A stretch of DNA of 64,000 nt from Delphinus delphis. Its lineage: Eukaryota > Chordata > Mammalia > Artiodactyla > Delphinidae. Position 1 is the stretch's first letter. Every line of letters starts with the position of its first letter. Where the stretch lies: positions 19,149,701 through 19,213,700 of the forward strand of contig NC_082684.1 in NCBI RefSeq assembly GCF_949987515.2, given 5' to 3'. Shown here piece by piece: positions 1-10,741 of the stretch. A model generated the notes under the pieces. That model was not told where the DNA came from and did no database searches. It was given only the letters and a program-made list of their open reading frames with translations. Position numbers and translations under genes: made by a program.

Positions 1-330
1 CCACTGACAGAGCATACAGAGTATAAAATGTTGGGGTTTTATGAAATGTTCTTACATTAGCACTATTTTATAAAACTGGATTCTATGATTTAAATAAAAA
101 GAAATGTATGGATTTTATATTATATCCTAAAGAGGGTGCTAAACTGTTAATACACCAGTTAGTCTTCCTTCATGAAACATTAGCCAGTATTGAATGCTCA
201 TCTTTGGCTTACTGTCTGTATCCTTTTTTTGTCAGAGTCAGAGATACATTTGTGGGAATGCCTTGACATGATTTTAAAGGTAACCTGCCTAGATGGTTTT
301 TTTTCCAGCCAAAATAATACCTTTACTTTA
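1..330. other. Unassigned AT-rich sequence
   Basis: No ORF of note, no RNA gene and no repeat family that I recognise. It reads as unique or heavily decayed non-coding DNA. Confidence 0.5.
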
Positions 331-535
331 TTATTTTTCCTGTTGAAGTAGTGTTGATTTACAACGTTGTCTCAATCTCTGCTGTACAGCAAAGTGACTC
401 AGTTATACACATATATAAATATATATATGTTCTTTTCATATTTTTTCCATTATGGTTTATCCCAGGAGATTGGATATAGTTCCCTGTGCTATCCAGTAGG
501 ACATTGTTTATCCATTCTGGATGTGTTTAATTAGT
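331..535 (-). mobile_element. L1 3' UTR fragment (cetartiodactyl-type LINE-1)
   Basis: The plus strand carries the reverse complement of the cetartiodactyl L1 3' UTR. Recognisable blocks are gctgtacagcaaagtgactc near 381, ttccattatggtttatccca near 445 and ttccctgtgctatccagtag near 480. Only this short 3' piece is present, so it is a severely 5'-truncated copy with no coding capacity. Ends are approximate and no TSD was found. Confidence 0.6.
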
Positions 536-960
536 TAGAAGGCAGTGTAGAGAGCTCAGGATTTGGAGTAGGAGCTCTGTACCCATGCTGCCATACTTTT
601 TCCACTCTTTACCTTACAAGTGGCTGTGAGATTTCAAGGAAATAATTTATGCAAAATAGCTCCAATGACATCTGGAACAGAGGATAGCTCTGTATCCATA
701 GATCTGATTCCATTTTTGAAAATAATGTCTGCTGTGTGTGCTCTCACTCTGAGATTAAAATTTTTCCCTTTTTAATTTTCTCAGAAAATGTTCCCTGATG
801 TTTATGTATTTGGATACCACAAATGCACATGGGTAGACACACACACATGTGATTCATTTTGTTGAAATTATAAACTCTCTAGAGTTCTGTTTCCTAACCT
901 AATCTGATCACTGATTGGGTTGTATTGCATTGTCCCTAAAGGTCCTCCATAGCTCTTTGA
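536..960. other. Unassigned non-coding sequence
   Basis: Nothing recognisable apart from a short CA run near 838-848. No supported gene or repeat. Confidence 0.45.
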
Positions 961-1413
961 TGGTTATTTTATGTGTTAACTTGACTGGGCTGAGAGATGC
1001 CCAGATAGCTGGTAAAACGTTATTTTTGGGTGTATCTGTGAGGATGTTTCTGGAAAAGATTAGCATTTGAATCATAGACAGTAAAGAGATCCATCTCACC
1101 AATGCAGGTGGACATTATCCAATCCAATGAGGGCCTGAACAGAACAAAAATGTGGAGGAAGGGAAAATTCGCTGTCTCTGTTTGAGTTGGGACAACCAGC
1201 TTCTCTTGCCCTCAGATATCAGTGTTCCTGGTTTTGGAGCCTTTGGACTCAAACTGGGACTTACAACATTAGACCCCCTGGTTCCTATTAAGCCTTCAGG
1301 TTTGAACTAGAAGTACAACACCAGCATACTTGGGCCTCCAGTTTGCAGATGGCAGATCATGGGACTTCTAAGCCTCCGTAAATAGGTCAATTTCTTATAA
1401 TCTCTCTCTCTTC

Positions 1414-1502
<89 letters not shown>

Positions 1503-1544
1503 CATATCATTGGTCTGGTTTCTGGAGAAACATGACTTACCACA
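961..1544 (+). mobile_element. ERVL-type solo LTR (MLT2-like)
   Basis: Matches from memory a widespread ERVL LTR: aacttgactgggctgagaga, atgcccagatagctggtaaa, tccaatccaatgagggcctg and a terminal ggtttctggagaaacatgac. It starts with TG near 961 and ends with CA near 1542-1544. No internal retroviral sequence flanks it, so it is a solo LTR. A CT/TA microsatellite has expanded at 1401-1498, between the gcctccgtaa block and the end. No clear TSD. The subfamily name is tentative. Confidence 0.6.
1401..1498. repeat. Compound microsatellite (CT)n then (TA)n
   Basis: A near-uninterrupted TC/CT run switches at about 1464 to an alternating TA run ending at 1498. It lies inside the LTR, in its normally AT/CT-rich 3' part. 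It is likely length-polymorphic. Confidence 0.95.
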
Positions 1545-1864
1545 AGCTATAAAAGTCTACTATGATTCTAAAAGAAAACCTCTGTGAATGTGTTTAAAAA
1601 AAAACAGAGAAAGAAAATTATTTCAGGATAGGTGGTGTGAAGGAGGTAGGAGGTGGAGGGCTAACAGTAGGTAAGTTAAATCAGCTTTACAGGAGCTGGT
1701 ATAGTATCTATCTTGTTAACTTTTCATTAATAATATCTAGCACATATTATGCACTTGAAGTTTGTTGAATGCATCCATTCATGCCTAAGTGGATGAATGA
1801 ATTGGTAGATGGAAAACTATGACAAAATTCAGTTTAAGGAGACACAGATCAATTGAAACAAGAT

Positions 1865-2060
1865 TGTGAGAGTAGTGACTGAGAACATGACCTATGATGT
1901 TATTAACGCCTGAATTCGAATCTTAACTTTGATAATTATCAGCTATGGGATTCTGGACAAGTAACCAACTCCTTGAGTCAAATTTCCTCCTTATAATAAT
2001 TCTAGGTAGTGGGTATTACTATCTTTTCCCATGATGACGACAATGAGACAGGTTAAACAC
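1865..2060 (+). mobile_element. MIR SINE relic
   Basis: Decayed MIR-type text. It has a tRNA-like first half (gcctgaattcgaatcttaac), then the MIR core order of gggattctggacaagtaacc, ccttgagtcaaatttcctcc and a downstream gggtattactatc. Divergence is high, as expected for a pre-eutherian SINE. Confidence 0.5.
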
Positions 2061-2316
2061 TCTGTACCTGCCTCACAGTAAGCAGTGTGACGATGAGGGT
2101 GAAGATTATAGCTTAAGAGCAATATATAATATGTATGAAGTTGTATAGTGTCTATTCTTCAGTTATTACCTTCAGCCTATTATAGAAATTCGCCCAACAG
2201 ACTTGTATTTCTCTCATGGATCACTTAAACGAAAGGCAGTGTGACCATGTGACAGACTCATTTTGATCTCCAACTTGGTTATAGTAGTTTGCTTGCCAGC
2301 TTATGCAGTTTAAAGC

Positions 2317-2848
2317 TTACATTAGTTATCTTTTTCTGCTATTAATACCTCCAAAACGTAATGGCTTAAGACAAAAAAAAAAACTTTATTATTTCCTGAT
2401 TCTGTGTATCCTCTGGACAATTCTTTTGGTCTGGGCTAAGTCATGCCATCTTTCTGGGCAGATGGTGATTGGGCTTGTTAGTCTAGCATGTTCTCTTTCA
2501 CAGGTGAGAAGTTGGCATGATGTCACCTTGGACCACAGCAATGACTTGCCTATGTGTCTTTCATTATCCAGCAAGCTATCTTGGGCTCATTTCCATGGTC
2601 ATGGTTATAGAGTTCAAAGAGAGAGCAAATCCCAATGTAGAAGCACTTTCAAGTTCTACTTTTGCTATTTTTTTCTAATGACTTCTTGGACAAAGCAAGT
2701 CACATGGCCAAGTCCAGATTTAGAGAGTAGAAAAACACATAAGCTTCACCATTAGCTTGGAGGAGTTGCAAGATCAAGGGTATTATCCATACAGGTGTTG
2801 GAGGAATTTGTAGTCATTGTAACCATTGTAGTACTGCAATCTACCACA
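2317..2848 (+). mobile_element. Ancient LTR-like repeat (ERVL/MaLR class, family unresolved)
   Basis: The order ttagttatctttttctgcta, aacgtaatggcttaagacaa, tttattatttcc, gagagagcaaatcccaatgt and a terminal ctaccaca matches an ancient LTR-like repeat that appears again, better preserved, at 46594-47188. It contains a 150-codon open frame (2303-2755) with no similarity I recognise. I treat that frame as chance. Confidence 0.45.
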
Positions 2849-3561
2849 CTCTGTTGAATGTGGTACTCACCATTCACTGCTAAAACTGACCATAATCCCC
2901 TTCAAAATCAACTGTTCTATGCCTTCAGCATCCATGAATACAGTGGCTTGCTCATGGTAGTTGTTGATTACTTTTAACTGAGAAAGGAAGAATCTAAGCT
3001 TTATCTAGTCATTCTTCCTTTATAATTCAGTTTTAATTAAAATACTTAAATTTTATTAACTTTAAGGTACAAAATATGAGTCTTATTCAAGTACATAGAA
3101 AGACTGTTGTGTAGAAAAAGGCATTACTTTTATTTTAAAAGGCTTGACATTTGCTCTCTAACAAGTCATTTAAACTCACTGCATCTGGTTGCAAAATAAA
3201 AATGGGAACTAATTTGATTTTTCTCCCCTGTGAGACAAATGAGACAATATATGCGAGAATTGCAATGTGTTAACTGTTATAATGTGAGACAAAATATCTT
3301 AATAATATATAAGGAAACAAGCAATGTCTTTGAATTTAATTGTTTTAAAAATGAAACCTTGTTTATCTAGTTTTCTATCTCCATGTGCATTTAAAGACTT
3401 GTAATAAAAGCCAGTTACCTTTTGATTAATTGCATTATAAATATGGAGCCAGTATGTATCAGACACAGTTTAGGTACATACTCAACAGTTTTACTAGCAT
3501 GAATTTTCCTTGAGTCTTCTAATTTTTTTGTTCTCTGGGGACTTAAAAGAAGCATCAATGT
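2849..3561. other. Unassigned AT-rich sequence
   Basis: No supported gene or RNA and no repeat family that I can name. Confidence 0.45.
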
Positions 3562-3986
3562 AACATTGATTCTTAACTAGGGTGAATTTGCCCCCCCCCC
3601 CCAGGGTACAGTTGATAATGACTAGAAACATTTTTGGTTATTGTAACTTGGAGAGGTTGAGCACAGGCAACTAGTGAGTAGAGGTCAGAGATGCAGGGGA
3701 CGCGGGTTTGTGCCCCGGTCCGGGAGGATCCCACATGCCGCGGAGTGGCTGGGCCCGTAAGCCATGACCGCTGAGCCTGCGCATCCAGAGCCTGTGCTCC
3801 GCAACGGGAGAGGCCACAACGGTGAGAGGCCCGCGCACCGCAAAAAAAACCCAAAACAAACAAACAAACAAAAAAAAAACAGAGATGCTGCTAAACATCC
3901 TACAATGCAGAGTGGTCCCTCCAACTCCCCAATAAAAAGTTACTCAGCCCAGTATGTCAGTAGTGCCAAGGCTGAGAAACCCTGCT
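3562..3986 (+). mobile_element. MER20-like hAT-Charlie DNA transposon, split by a SINE
   Basis: The left part (3562-3689) has ttgattcttaactagggtga, an expanded run of 12 C at 3591-3602 and gaaacatttttggttattgt. The right part (3880-3986) has agagatgctgctaaacatcc, tacaatgcagagtggtccct and a terminal ggctgagaaaccctg. Joined across the SINE, this follows the order of MER20, a non-autonomous hAT-Charlie element of about 220 bp. It cannot move on its own and is a fossil. Confidence 0.7.
3690..3879 (+). mobile_element. CHR-type tRNA-derived SINE, 5'-truncated, inside MER20
   Basis: Begins within the SINE at gatgcaggggacgcgggttt and continues through ccggtccgggaggatcccac, cgctgagcctgcgc and gaggcccgcgcaccgc. 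The A-rich tail carries CAAA units. The A-box half of the tRNA-like head is missing. The TSD is cagagatgc (3686-3694 and 3880-3888), which overlaps the SINE start. Long frames on both strands here are shadows of this SINE. Confidence 0.9.
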
Positions 3987-4289
3987 TAACTGAGTGAAGA
4001 ATTTACTGTGAGGTCATGATTTTATAGAGAAAGCAGTTGATGATGAGCATGATGATGGCAGTGTTACAGAGGACCAGACGGAGAGAGGCTTCTTTTCTAT
4101 TCCTCCTCTCCAGAAGTGGCTACCCTTCCACAAAGGACAGGATGGTAAGGAGCAATCTCAAATCTTTTTACCCATTGAGTGAACCCTGCCCTTCTGGTAC
4201 TTCCCAGTGCTCACTTATTATCTCAGTGGTCTTCTCCCTGTCCAGCTTTACACAGCATTTTCTTACTGTTGTTTTCTTTAAGCATTATC
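3987..4289. other. Unassigned sequence
   Basis: Contains an 87-codon frame (4037-4300) with no recognisable family and a low-complexity Met/Ser start. I do not call it a gene. Confidence 0.4.
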
Positions 4290-4770
4290 TGAGCTACTGA
4301 CTGGGGCTTTAAAATTGATGAGGTACCATCAGCAATTTCCATTTTTATTAAGGGAGCAGAGGCGAGGGGGAGTTGAGTTCTGGAGTGTGTTTGGGAGGTG
4401 TTTGTTTTGACTGTCTGGTGGCTGCATACCAGCCTGAGGGAGTCACAAATGTCACTGCTGTGCAATGGTATAATTTTCCTGCCGCTCCAGAGAGTCTTCT
4501 GTGTTAATCTCCTGGCAAGTCTGGCGACTTTCAAAATAGAAGTTAAAGGCAATTCCATGGAGCAGTGAAAAAAGATTCAAGGTCCCCATTCGTATTTGTG
4601 AGGACAGAGAAAATTGCTATGTGCAGTTGGCCCTTTTCATTATTGAGAACACAGAGCAGCTCGGCTTTCACCAGGGCTAATTGATTTTCACAGCTGGTGC
4701 AAGAAAGTCTAAGGATGGTATGGAACTTAAAAAGTCCCTTTGTCCAGACACTGAAGCTCATGGGTTCTGC
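4290..4770. other. Unique non-repeat block, candidate conserved non-coding element
   Basis: This block is more GC-balanced than its surroundings and has no repeat signature. It contains motif-like words such as gctaattgattttcacagct (homeodomain-like TAATTGATTT next to a CAGCTG E-box, near 4676) and gcaatttccatttttattaa (near 4333). Frames on the minus strand (4223-4558 and 4543-4761) show no protein family. Conservation cannot be judged from a single sequence, so this is only a candidate. Confidence 0.3.
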
Positions 4771-5300
4771 ATGGACTTAAAATTTGGGCTTCAAGAAGAG
4801 ATGCTGAAACCTTCCGAAATAACCTTGGGCACCAACCGGAAAAGAGTTACTTGTTCATAGAATGCATGGTGTGAGTGGGTTATGGCCTGCCATATGGCAT
4901 CCCTTCAAATTCATTATTTTCCCTTTACATTAATTATGTTATGTGGTACAAACCTGATTTCACCCCTGGTACCAAGTAATTCCCCCATTTAATATGACAT
5001 ATTAGATGATGTTGATGCCTGCCTTTGCCTTATGGATGACAGAAGACACTACCTACTGACTAGAGGTCAGTATCATAGGTGTCTGCATCATAGGCTTTTT
5101 GTTTTCTAACTGAATTTCTCTACTTTATGGGCTAATTGGTTTATGTATTCCTTATTATGAAAAGCTGGAAAGGCAGTGGAAATCTGAGGCAGAGCTTCTA
5201 TACAGAAGCAACAAAGCAAGGATGTAGTTGCTAGAACTGGGATAAAAGGGGAAGATTTGATCACATGTAATGTCAGTGTCCTAATGGCCTGAGCATCTTA
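4771..5300. other. Unassigned sequence
   Basis: No gene, RNA or repeat that I can support. Confidence 0.45.
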
Positions 5301-5450
5301 GGAGAGGTAGCACAGTGCAGTAAAAAGCATGGGCATCAGGTCAGATCATTCTGGCTTCCATTCTGAATTTGGCCACTGAGAAGTCAAGGGATCTCAGATG
5401 AGTTCCGTTAGTTAGGGTCATGAGATATAAAATGAGTGTAAAAGGGCCAG
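5301..5450 (+). mobile_element. MIR SINE relic
   Basis: The order gtagcacagtgcagtaaaaa, gcatgggcatcaggtcagat, ttctggcttccattctgaat and tatgagatataaaatgag-like text follows the MIR head and core. Strongly diverged, boundaries approximate. Confidence 0.45.
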
Positions 5451-6895
5451 GGATGTCATAGTCCTCAGCATGCTCTCTTCTTCCTCTTCCAATTGCCTCC
5501 CTGGAAGTTAGGTTCAAAGCCTGAGTCTTGCTCATCAAAGCCTACTTGATGTTGAGTCTTGAACCATGATGGAAACCTTCTTGTATTTTCAGCAACAACA
5601 GAATTGGTCTTGTATTTTGGGATGCAACTGGAGGATGTGTATAAAACACAAGAAGTTGTGGGCAAATACATCACTAAATCCAGTAAAGACTATTATCTGA
5701 AGCAGCAGTCAACAAACATTTGACCAGGGTCCACTTATACAGAGGCAGAGAACCAGTTGCCTTTCTTCAACATATTTTCACCTTCTCTTTGAAAAAAAAT
5801 AACTGGATGACATATAGTTTAAAAGGAAAAAAAGTAAACTATTTCTTGTGGCACATGAGCATTGCATACTATTTACTTCGTAAACTAAAGAAAACGTTTA
5901 GTTACGTACTGTTATGCTAGATGACAATGTTCACAAAATTACCTACACATTAGACTTGACTCCATATTAAAGTGATTTAAAATCACACTTTTTTGGCAAG
6001 GTATCCCCAACAAAGTATAAACTCATAAGCACCCTGGGTGTTGACAGGTAGTAAGTTTATATCTACTTTGATATACAAACATATATAAGGAATAAGAGTG
6101 GGGGATATTTGCAGTGCATACTGCCTTAAAGTCTAGTTATTGGAAAAATAGTGATAAAAAATAGTGATGACTCAAATATTTATCAGTACACAATTTAGTG
6201 TTGTCTATGGACTCACAATAAGCAAAATTAATAATGATAATGCTGAAGGAAGGTTATTTTTAAATTAAAAGGAAAAATATCAATAATTGAACTCCACGTA
6301 TTGCTAATGTGTATTGACAGGAAACATTCTTATTGAAAATTGCCAACTTTTAAAACTTTATGGATATGCTTGCATAGTAGGAACTTTATAGCATTGTGCA
6401 GCAGACAGAATTAATAGTAAAATACTAGTTGTAGTTGCTATTAAACTGCACTGATGTGCAGCTGTGCCTATTTTGCAGTGAGACCCCAAATGCTTCCTTA
6501 TTTGGTATCCCTGTTAAGTAACTATGATATCCTCTCATTTTCCTTTAAAATACTTTAATACTTCAGATAAAATTACATATTAAAGTTGTATAGCTTCCTA
6601 TAGTTAATTGTCAGGTGAAAGTCTTAAAAATAGTAGAATCTGCACAGAATTGTAACAATTACATTTTTAGCTATTATGATTCAGATATTTTTGGTATACT
6701 TTTGTGCTCTCCACTTTGTTTCACTCATTTACAATTAAACTCATAACTTAAGAATTATTGACATGTTGTTTATATAAATACTTTAAAAACTGAAACTGCT
6801 TAATTTAGTCAAAATGTAAATTTGACATTTCTGACTACAAACTCAGAGCATATTTTTCAGATGTTCTCAGTTCCACTTCAGTTCCATTTGGCTTT
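5451..6895. other. Unassigned AT-rich sequence
   Basis: Long stretch without a recognisable repeat or gene. Frames are below 70 codons and carry no family signature. Confidence 0.45.
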
Positions 6896-6911
6896 AAAAA
6901 GAAAGAGAATT

Positions 6912-7120
6912 GGGCTTCCCTGGTGGCACAGTGGTTGAGACTTCGCCTGCTGATTCAGGGGACACGGGTTCGTGCCCTGGTCCGGGAAGATCCCACATGC
7001 CATGGAGCAGCTAGGCCCGTGACCCATGGCCGCTGAGCCTGCGTGTCTGGAGCCTGTGCTCTGCAGCGGGAGATGCCACAACAGTGAGAGAGGCCTGCGT
7101 ACCCCCCCCTCCAAAAAAAA
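6912..7120 (+). mobile_element. CHR-type tRNA-derived SINE
   Basis: Full-length head gggcttccctggtggcacag, B-box-like gggttcgtgccctgg, cgctgagcctgcgtgtctgg and a C-rich then A-rich tail. It is bounded by a 16-bp TSD, aaaaagaaagagaatt (6896-6911 and 7116-7131), which begins directly after TTT as expected for L1-endonuclease TT/AAAA cleavage. The head is tRNA-derived with internal Pol III boxes. It was mobilised in trans by L1. Confidence 0.95.
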
Positions 7121-7131
7121 GAAAGAGAATT

Positions 7132-8084
7132 CACACCTGATAAACAAGCAGTGAAATCCAGACATATTCAACTTGTATAATTAGACTCTATAATCTAAAT
7201 AGGCAATGTCTAAATTGATACATTAATGTAATTTATCACTATAAGTATTTGTTGAATTGCATAGAAATCTATCCTTGAGGGGCTGCTAATTGTAGCTGTT
7301 CCATTATGAAAATATATTCTGATATTTTTATTTGATTTCATAGGTTAATCCACTTTCTCCATTTTTTAAAGAATTTTATATATTTTAAGTAGGAAATATT
7401 TGAAGATAATATCATATTCTTGACTTTTTTCATTAAAGAAATGCCTAGCCCCTTGTGTTCAGAATGAATCCTTGTTAGATATGTTTTCTGAGTCTGGGGT
7501 ATATTTGTGCTCTGTGGCTCCTTATCCTTTGAGACCAGGGAACAAAATGTTTTCTGAGTACAAACAGGATTGCAGCCAACCTAATGTGACTGAGACTTTA
7601 TCTTGAATCTCAGCTCAAATCCTTCCCATTGGTAATGGCCACTTCTGGAGGCTTCTGTAAATGTCCTATTAATAAACCAAATGTCTCTTAAAAAATTACA
7701 GACTTTGCTCTTTACTAGTCCCTGCATGTACTCCTTACTGAAAATCCTGGCAGTATTCATTCACAATATTTACCAACAGACATCAAAAATAAAAGAAGAA
7801 GTGAATTAACTTATTACTCTGTTCCAACTCTTACACTCTTGCCACTATTGATACAATTTACCGTGGATACTTTCTTTCAGCCTTTTCTAGATTCGGATCT
7901 AGACCCTCGACTTGAATTTGAAGAGGCTGCCACAGCAGTATCACCTTTGTTTGTTTTAACTTTATGTGTCCTCTCTTGAGTTTTTGTCTTGAAAGAGCAT
8001 TGTAAGAAATAGTAACTAGACAATGGTTGGAGAGGACACGATTTTTTTCCCACTGGCATTTACTTTCTGTCTTTTTTTAGTCAT
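7132..8084. other. Unassigned AT-rich sequence
   Basis: No gene or repeat family supported. A 60-codon minus-strand frame at 7877-8059 has no recognisable features. Confidence 0.45.
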
Positions 8085-8440
8085 GTATTCATTTATTCAA
8101 TAAACATGTGTTGAGTATCAGCTATGTTCTAGGCACTTTGGATACATGAATGAACAGTTGCCTTCACAGAACTTACTTTCTAAAGGGTCCTGACAGACAA
8201 AAGGTATCAAACATCATACATAAGTAAATTAAATAACTTGTACAGTGATAATACTGCAGGAAAAGAGAAAGTAGAACAGAGTAAAGGACAAGAGTGTTGG
8301 ACAGGTGAAGGAGGGGTAGGTTACACCATTAACTAATACATGGTCAGAACAGGGATTAAAAAATAACTTAATGGAGATGAGGAAATTTGCTAAGTAAATA
8401 ACTGGCAGACGTGGGACTTAGGATAAGAGAGTAGCAAGTG
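8085..8440. mobile_element. Ancient mammalian-wide interspersed repeat (L2-like end, family unresolved)
   Basis: Begins with attcatttattcaataaaca, tgttgagtatcagctatgtt and ctaggcactttggatacatg, the well-known mammalian repeat text resembling the reverse complement of an L2 3' end. It continues through cagaacttactttctaaagg and agtagcaagtgcaaaatccc. Related segments appear at 34130, 45840 and 48380. Confidence 0.45.
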
Positions 8441-8639
8441 CAAAATCCCGACAGTTAAATCTGCCTTTAACTTTCATTAACTTCCACTGATTTACTCCAT
8501 AAGCATTCATTGCCCACCTAAGAGATTGCAACTCTGTAAAACTGACCTCAAGAAAAGGAGAAACACTGTACACATAGAGGATAAAATACTTAATTTCAGA
8601 TAGAACAAAATTAAAATAACTTGGAGAAGGCAGCATGGA

Positions 8640-8750
8640 ACTGAGGAAATTATGTCCATAATATCACTGTTCATTGCTACATCCACCAGTTCCTAAGACC
8701 GTTCTTGGTACTTAGAAGTACTTAATAAATATTTGTGAAATTAAATATTA
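8640..8750 (+). mobile_element. L2 3'-end relic
   Basis: Ends with ttggtacttagaagtactta then ataaatatttgtgaaatta, the degenerate 'tgcctggcacatagtaggtgctcaataaatattt' style of an L2 3' terminus. Highly diverged. Confidence 0.35.
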
Positions 8751-9079
8751 AATGATCTGTTATGTAAGATCCTTCATGATCCGGCCCCAACCCCAATTTT
8801 ATTTACTCTATAAAATGTCCTAGATCCCAAAATAATTTATTTTTAATGTCCTTCTTTATTTCTGCTTTAGGCAGTAAATTTAAACTTCTACTTTCTTTTT
8901 CTCTTCTGTAAGATAGAGATGACGTTAATAATATTATATATCTTGAAGAGTTCTCATAAAATTGAAATAATTTACTACATTTATGGTACTTAAAATTTTC
9001 CTGGCCCATAAGTAATGCTACATAAGCGTTGACTCTCATTACTCTTTGTTTCTCCTTGTAGAACTTAAAGTTATGTAAG
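8751..9079. other. Unassigned AT-rich sequence
   Basis: Nothing recognised. The 78-codon minus-strand frame at 8803-9039 has no family signature. Confidence 0.4.
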
Positions 9080-9215
9080 TATTTGACTGTGGTATTTCTG
9101 TCTCCTCCATAGGTTGTTGTTTACAGTTTGAGGGCAGGTTCTAGAACAGAATTTAGGTCATAATTCAACTATGTATTCAACGTAGTATCTTGAAAGTAGT
9201 AGTGATTCAATACAG
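9080..9215 (+). mobile_element. L2 3'-end relic
   Basis: Contains acagtttgagggcaggttct followed by a degenerate tail ending agtagtagtgattcaata, in the order of the L2 3' end ('tgtgagctccttgagggcaggg ... gtaggtgctcaata'). Confidence 0.4.
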
Positions 9216-10505
9216 GAAGAAGGCTTATAGTATACATGTGTACATCCATCAGAACACCCACTGAAATATCACTTCACTAGAGACTCGTCTGTAAAAGTCC
9301 TGTTTATCCATTCACTTATTCAGCAAAGGTACAGGCAATGGGAGTTGTTTGCCATATTCATTATTAGAACTGTCTTCACTGTGTTATTCTACAGTATTGT
9401 GAGTCTATATTTGAAACTTTAAAATGTCTTATCCCATCCTCTCGCTATGATTCACCTGGCTAATAAATAATCAGTCCTCGTGAAGAAAGCATAAGGAATT
9501 GTGTGGGAAAACAGTTCAGCATTCAAAGTGTAGGGATTCAGTTGGCCACATTCCATCTTTAAGACAGAGCTTTACAGGGAAGAAGCAGAGGTACCCTCCC
9601 ATTCCAATTCTTGTAAAACTATCACAGCTGTGGAAATCTGAGGGCAGAACAATTCTTTCACAAAAGAGAGGCCTATATTTTGAAAAAAATTATTTTGTAA
9701 CCATACGTAGCAAACACCAACAATCATAAAACCTACTACTTAGTGAAAAACATTGGGTTTATGACTAATCAATCAATCAACACTGATTTATTGAAAACTC
9801 ACTGCATGTTCAGTCTAATAGATGCTCAATGGGAGAGGAAAACAATGTATTTATTATTTTCCTTATTTATGAATGTCACATTTCATTTTAAAATGTAATA
9901 TGAGGCAGCCTGTGAGAGTACTAGTTTTAAATAAATGAAATGAGCATAAAAATAAGACTAAAACAGTAGGTAAGAATAATAAAATTACATGCAATATAAT
10001 TCTGGACAGATGCTAGTCATGGACTATTAATTTGATTTTCTAGCAGCCAGAACAAAGAATAAACAGCCAGAGAAAAGAAGACTTAGAAATGTCGTGGTAG
10101 CCATGCTTTTGAAGACAAAACTTAAAGAAAACCCATGAGGACAAGTGTTTTATTCAATTCTGTAGTCTCTGTACCAAACACCACATTTATTGAGCACAGT
10201 AGGCATTCCATAAATACATAGAGTTAGCAGGGGGTTTATTTTTAAATTTGACATTAAATTGCACGTATTACACCTTTAAAGAAATAACCTATATAAGAAG
10301 ATGAAATAACATGAAATCAGAACTGTCTCAAAAAATCCACTACATATTGTCAGTATTATCGCTTCCTTCAGAAAACTTAATGCATTAAATGAGATGAGAT
10401 CAACAAAATAGTATTCACTGAATTTTAGAGGCTTCAATTTCTTATTTATAATATTTTAAAGAAATATTCCACTTCAAAGCCCAGACATAGGGCCTTAACC
10501 CATCT
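9216..10505. other. Mostly unassigned; weak L2-like traces
   Basis: Two weak L2-like traces occur: aatcaatcaatcaacactga with following text at 9765-9850 (minus-like) and cacatttattgagcacagta at 10180-10220. The rest is AT-rich and unrecognised. The short frame at 9499-9729 is not supported as coding. Confidence 0.4.
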
Positions 10506-10516
10506 TATGAGCAGTA

Positions 10517-10730
10517 TTTTTTTATTTTTTTATTTTTTTCGGTACGCGGGCCTCTCACTGCTGTGGCCTCTCCTGTTGCAGAGCACTGGCTCCGGACACG
10601 CAGGCTCAGCGGCCATTGCTCACTGGCCTAGCTGCTCCACGGCATGTGGGATCTTCCCGGACCAGGGTACGAACCCGTGTCCTCTGCATCGGCAGGCGGA
10701 CTCTCAACCACTGCGCCACCAGGGAAGCCC
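10517..10730 (-). mobile_element. CHR-type tRNA-derived SINE
   Basis: On the plus strand it starts with a T-rich tail (TTTTTTTA units) and cggtacgcgggcctctcact. It passes gcggccattgctcactggcc and ends at accagggaagccc. The TSD is tatgagcagta (10506-10516) and tatgaacagta (10731-10741) with one mismatch. The 81-codon plus-strand frame is a SINE shadow. Confidence 0.95.
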
Positions 10731-10741
10731 TATGAACAGTA

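Noticed and set aside
2303..2755. 150-codon frame
   Set aside because: Lies within an ancient LTR-like repeat and has no recognisable domain.
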